Under the pieces are notes generated by a model, which saw nothing but the letters and a program-made list of their open reading frames with translations, was not told the DNA's origin and did not search any database. From NCBI RefSeq assembly GCF_030936135.1, contig NC_082618.1, forward strand, positions 5,739,034 to 5,803,033: DNA of 64,000 nt. Reading direction: 5' to 3'. The DNA is from Gavia stellata (taxonomy: Eukaryota; Chordata; Aves; Gaviiformes; Gaviidae). The first letter of the stretch is position 1. Each line of letters begins with the position of its first letter. The translations under genes were made by a program, and so were the position numbers. Positions 63,508 to 64,000 of this stretch are shown here, in pieces.

Positions 63508-64000
63508 CTGAGAAAAAGAAATACATCAGTCACAGGTTTGAAGCAGACTAACACCTGTAATCACTTAATTTTCCTAGGAGTGATTCTGATGGATTAAAAA
63601 AACCCAGCCATCCAGTAGCAACAGTCACCAATTTCAGAATCATGTTACAAACTGCTTGTTGTGATGAACATCCCAAAATTAAAAATGGGAACCAAAGTAT
63701 TAATGCCTAGCTTCCTGCTCAGCTAGTCAGGGAACAAAAAGCCCAGGATTTGCATCCCACAATTGCCCCAACCCACAGAGCTATCAACTGCTTTCCAAAC
63801 TCTCCTGCCACTTAACATAACACTAAGTATTAGGAGAACTCCAAGGGGGCGTAGACAGGAGAAAAGAACATGAGTCAAAATGACTCTGTTACATACTAAG
63901 AGTAGACATGCAGTACTGCATATTGTAACAGAATGAGCCAAGATTCCTGGAAATATATGACTTACCCAGGGGCACTGCTGGACACAAAGACCCTGCAGAG
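63508..64000 (-). other. AP2B1: AP2B1 intron, cut by the window edge
   Basis: No AP2B1 codon is recognisable to the edge. An agg|gtaagt-like - strand donor near 63964 lies next to sequence whose translation does not match the expected QQVLSLATQ, so I treat it as chance. Confidence 0.6.

Noticed and set aside
63962-64000. Upstream AP2B1 exon at the window edge
   Set aside because: There is a donor-like gtaagt on the - strand, but no frame translates to the expected QQVLSLATQ end of the preceding exon.
1-64000. CRISPR arrays, insertion sequences, tRNA or rRNA genes, integrated virus
   Set aside because: None seen. There are no regularly spaced repeats, no cloverleaf with A/B boxes, and no retroviral gag/pol-like frames or long terminal repeats.

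Overview
The window is vertebrate nuclear DNA, almost certainly from a bird. Genes are split by GT-AG introns, there is a CpG island, the divergent repeats look like CR1 LINEs and ancient MIR-type SINEs, and the gene order matches the AP2B1-RASL10B-GAS2L2 block known from mammals and birds (human 17q12). The species cannot be told from the sequence.

Three protein-coding genes are supported exon by exon. GAS2L2 (+ strand, coding 3705-7907, six coding exons, 767 aa) encodes an actin-microtubule linker with a CH domain, a GAR domain and a C-terminal SxIP end-binding motif. RASL10B (- strand, coding 15534 down to 11764, three coding exons, 203 aa) encodes a small Ras-like GTPase with a C-terminal CaaX box. 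A probable non-coding first exon lies in the CpG island at about 17.3-18.1 kb. The right two thirds (63.5 kb down to about 21.3 kb) hold the 3' half of AP2B1 on the - strand: ten exons encode the last 439 residues of the AP-2 beta subunit (human numbering 513-951), covering the end of the trunk, the hinge with its LLNLD clathrin box, a 42-nt cassette exon and the whole beta-appendage. The 5' half of AP2B1 lies beyond the right edge.

Layout: 1-3.3 kb is GC-rich flank with no recognisable coding exon. GAS2L2 spans about 3.4-9.8 kb and RASL10B about 18.0-9.7 kb, so the two genes converge tail to tail around 9.7-9.8 kb. From 18.1 to 21.3 kb is intergenic. AP2B1 then fills the rest, with long, more AT-rich introns carrying a few old repeats and several candidate regulatory patches. 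The genes act in separate pathways: cytoskeleton and cilia, small-GTPase signalling, and clathrin endocytosis. Their linkage is best read as one half of an ancient vertebrate paralogon whose other half is AP1B1-RASL10A-GAS2L1.

No bacterial-type or defence system is present. The observations most worth checking are a promoter-like module in an AP2B1 intron near 27.1-27.8 kb (inverted CCAAT, palindromic X-box, E-box, TATA and nested palindromes), the 42-nt AP2B1 cassette exon with its pyrimidine tract, a CpG-rich patch near 38.1-38.3 kb, an 11-bp perfect hairpin at 56.1 kb, and a poly(A) signal inside a hairpin loop between the two convergent genes.
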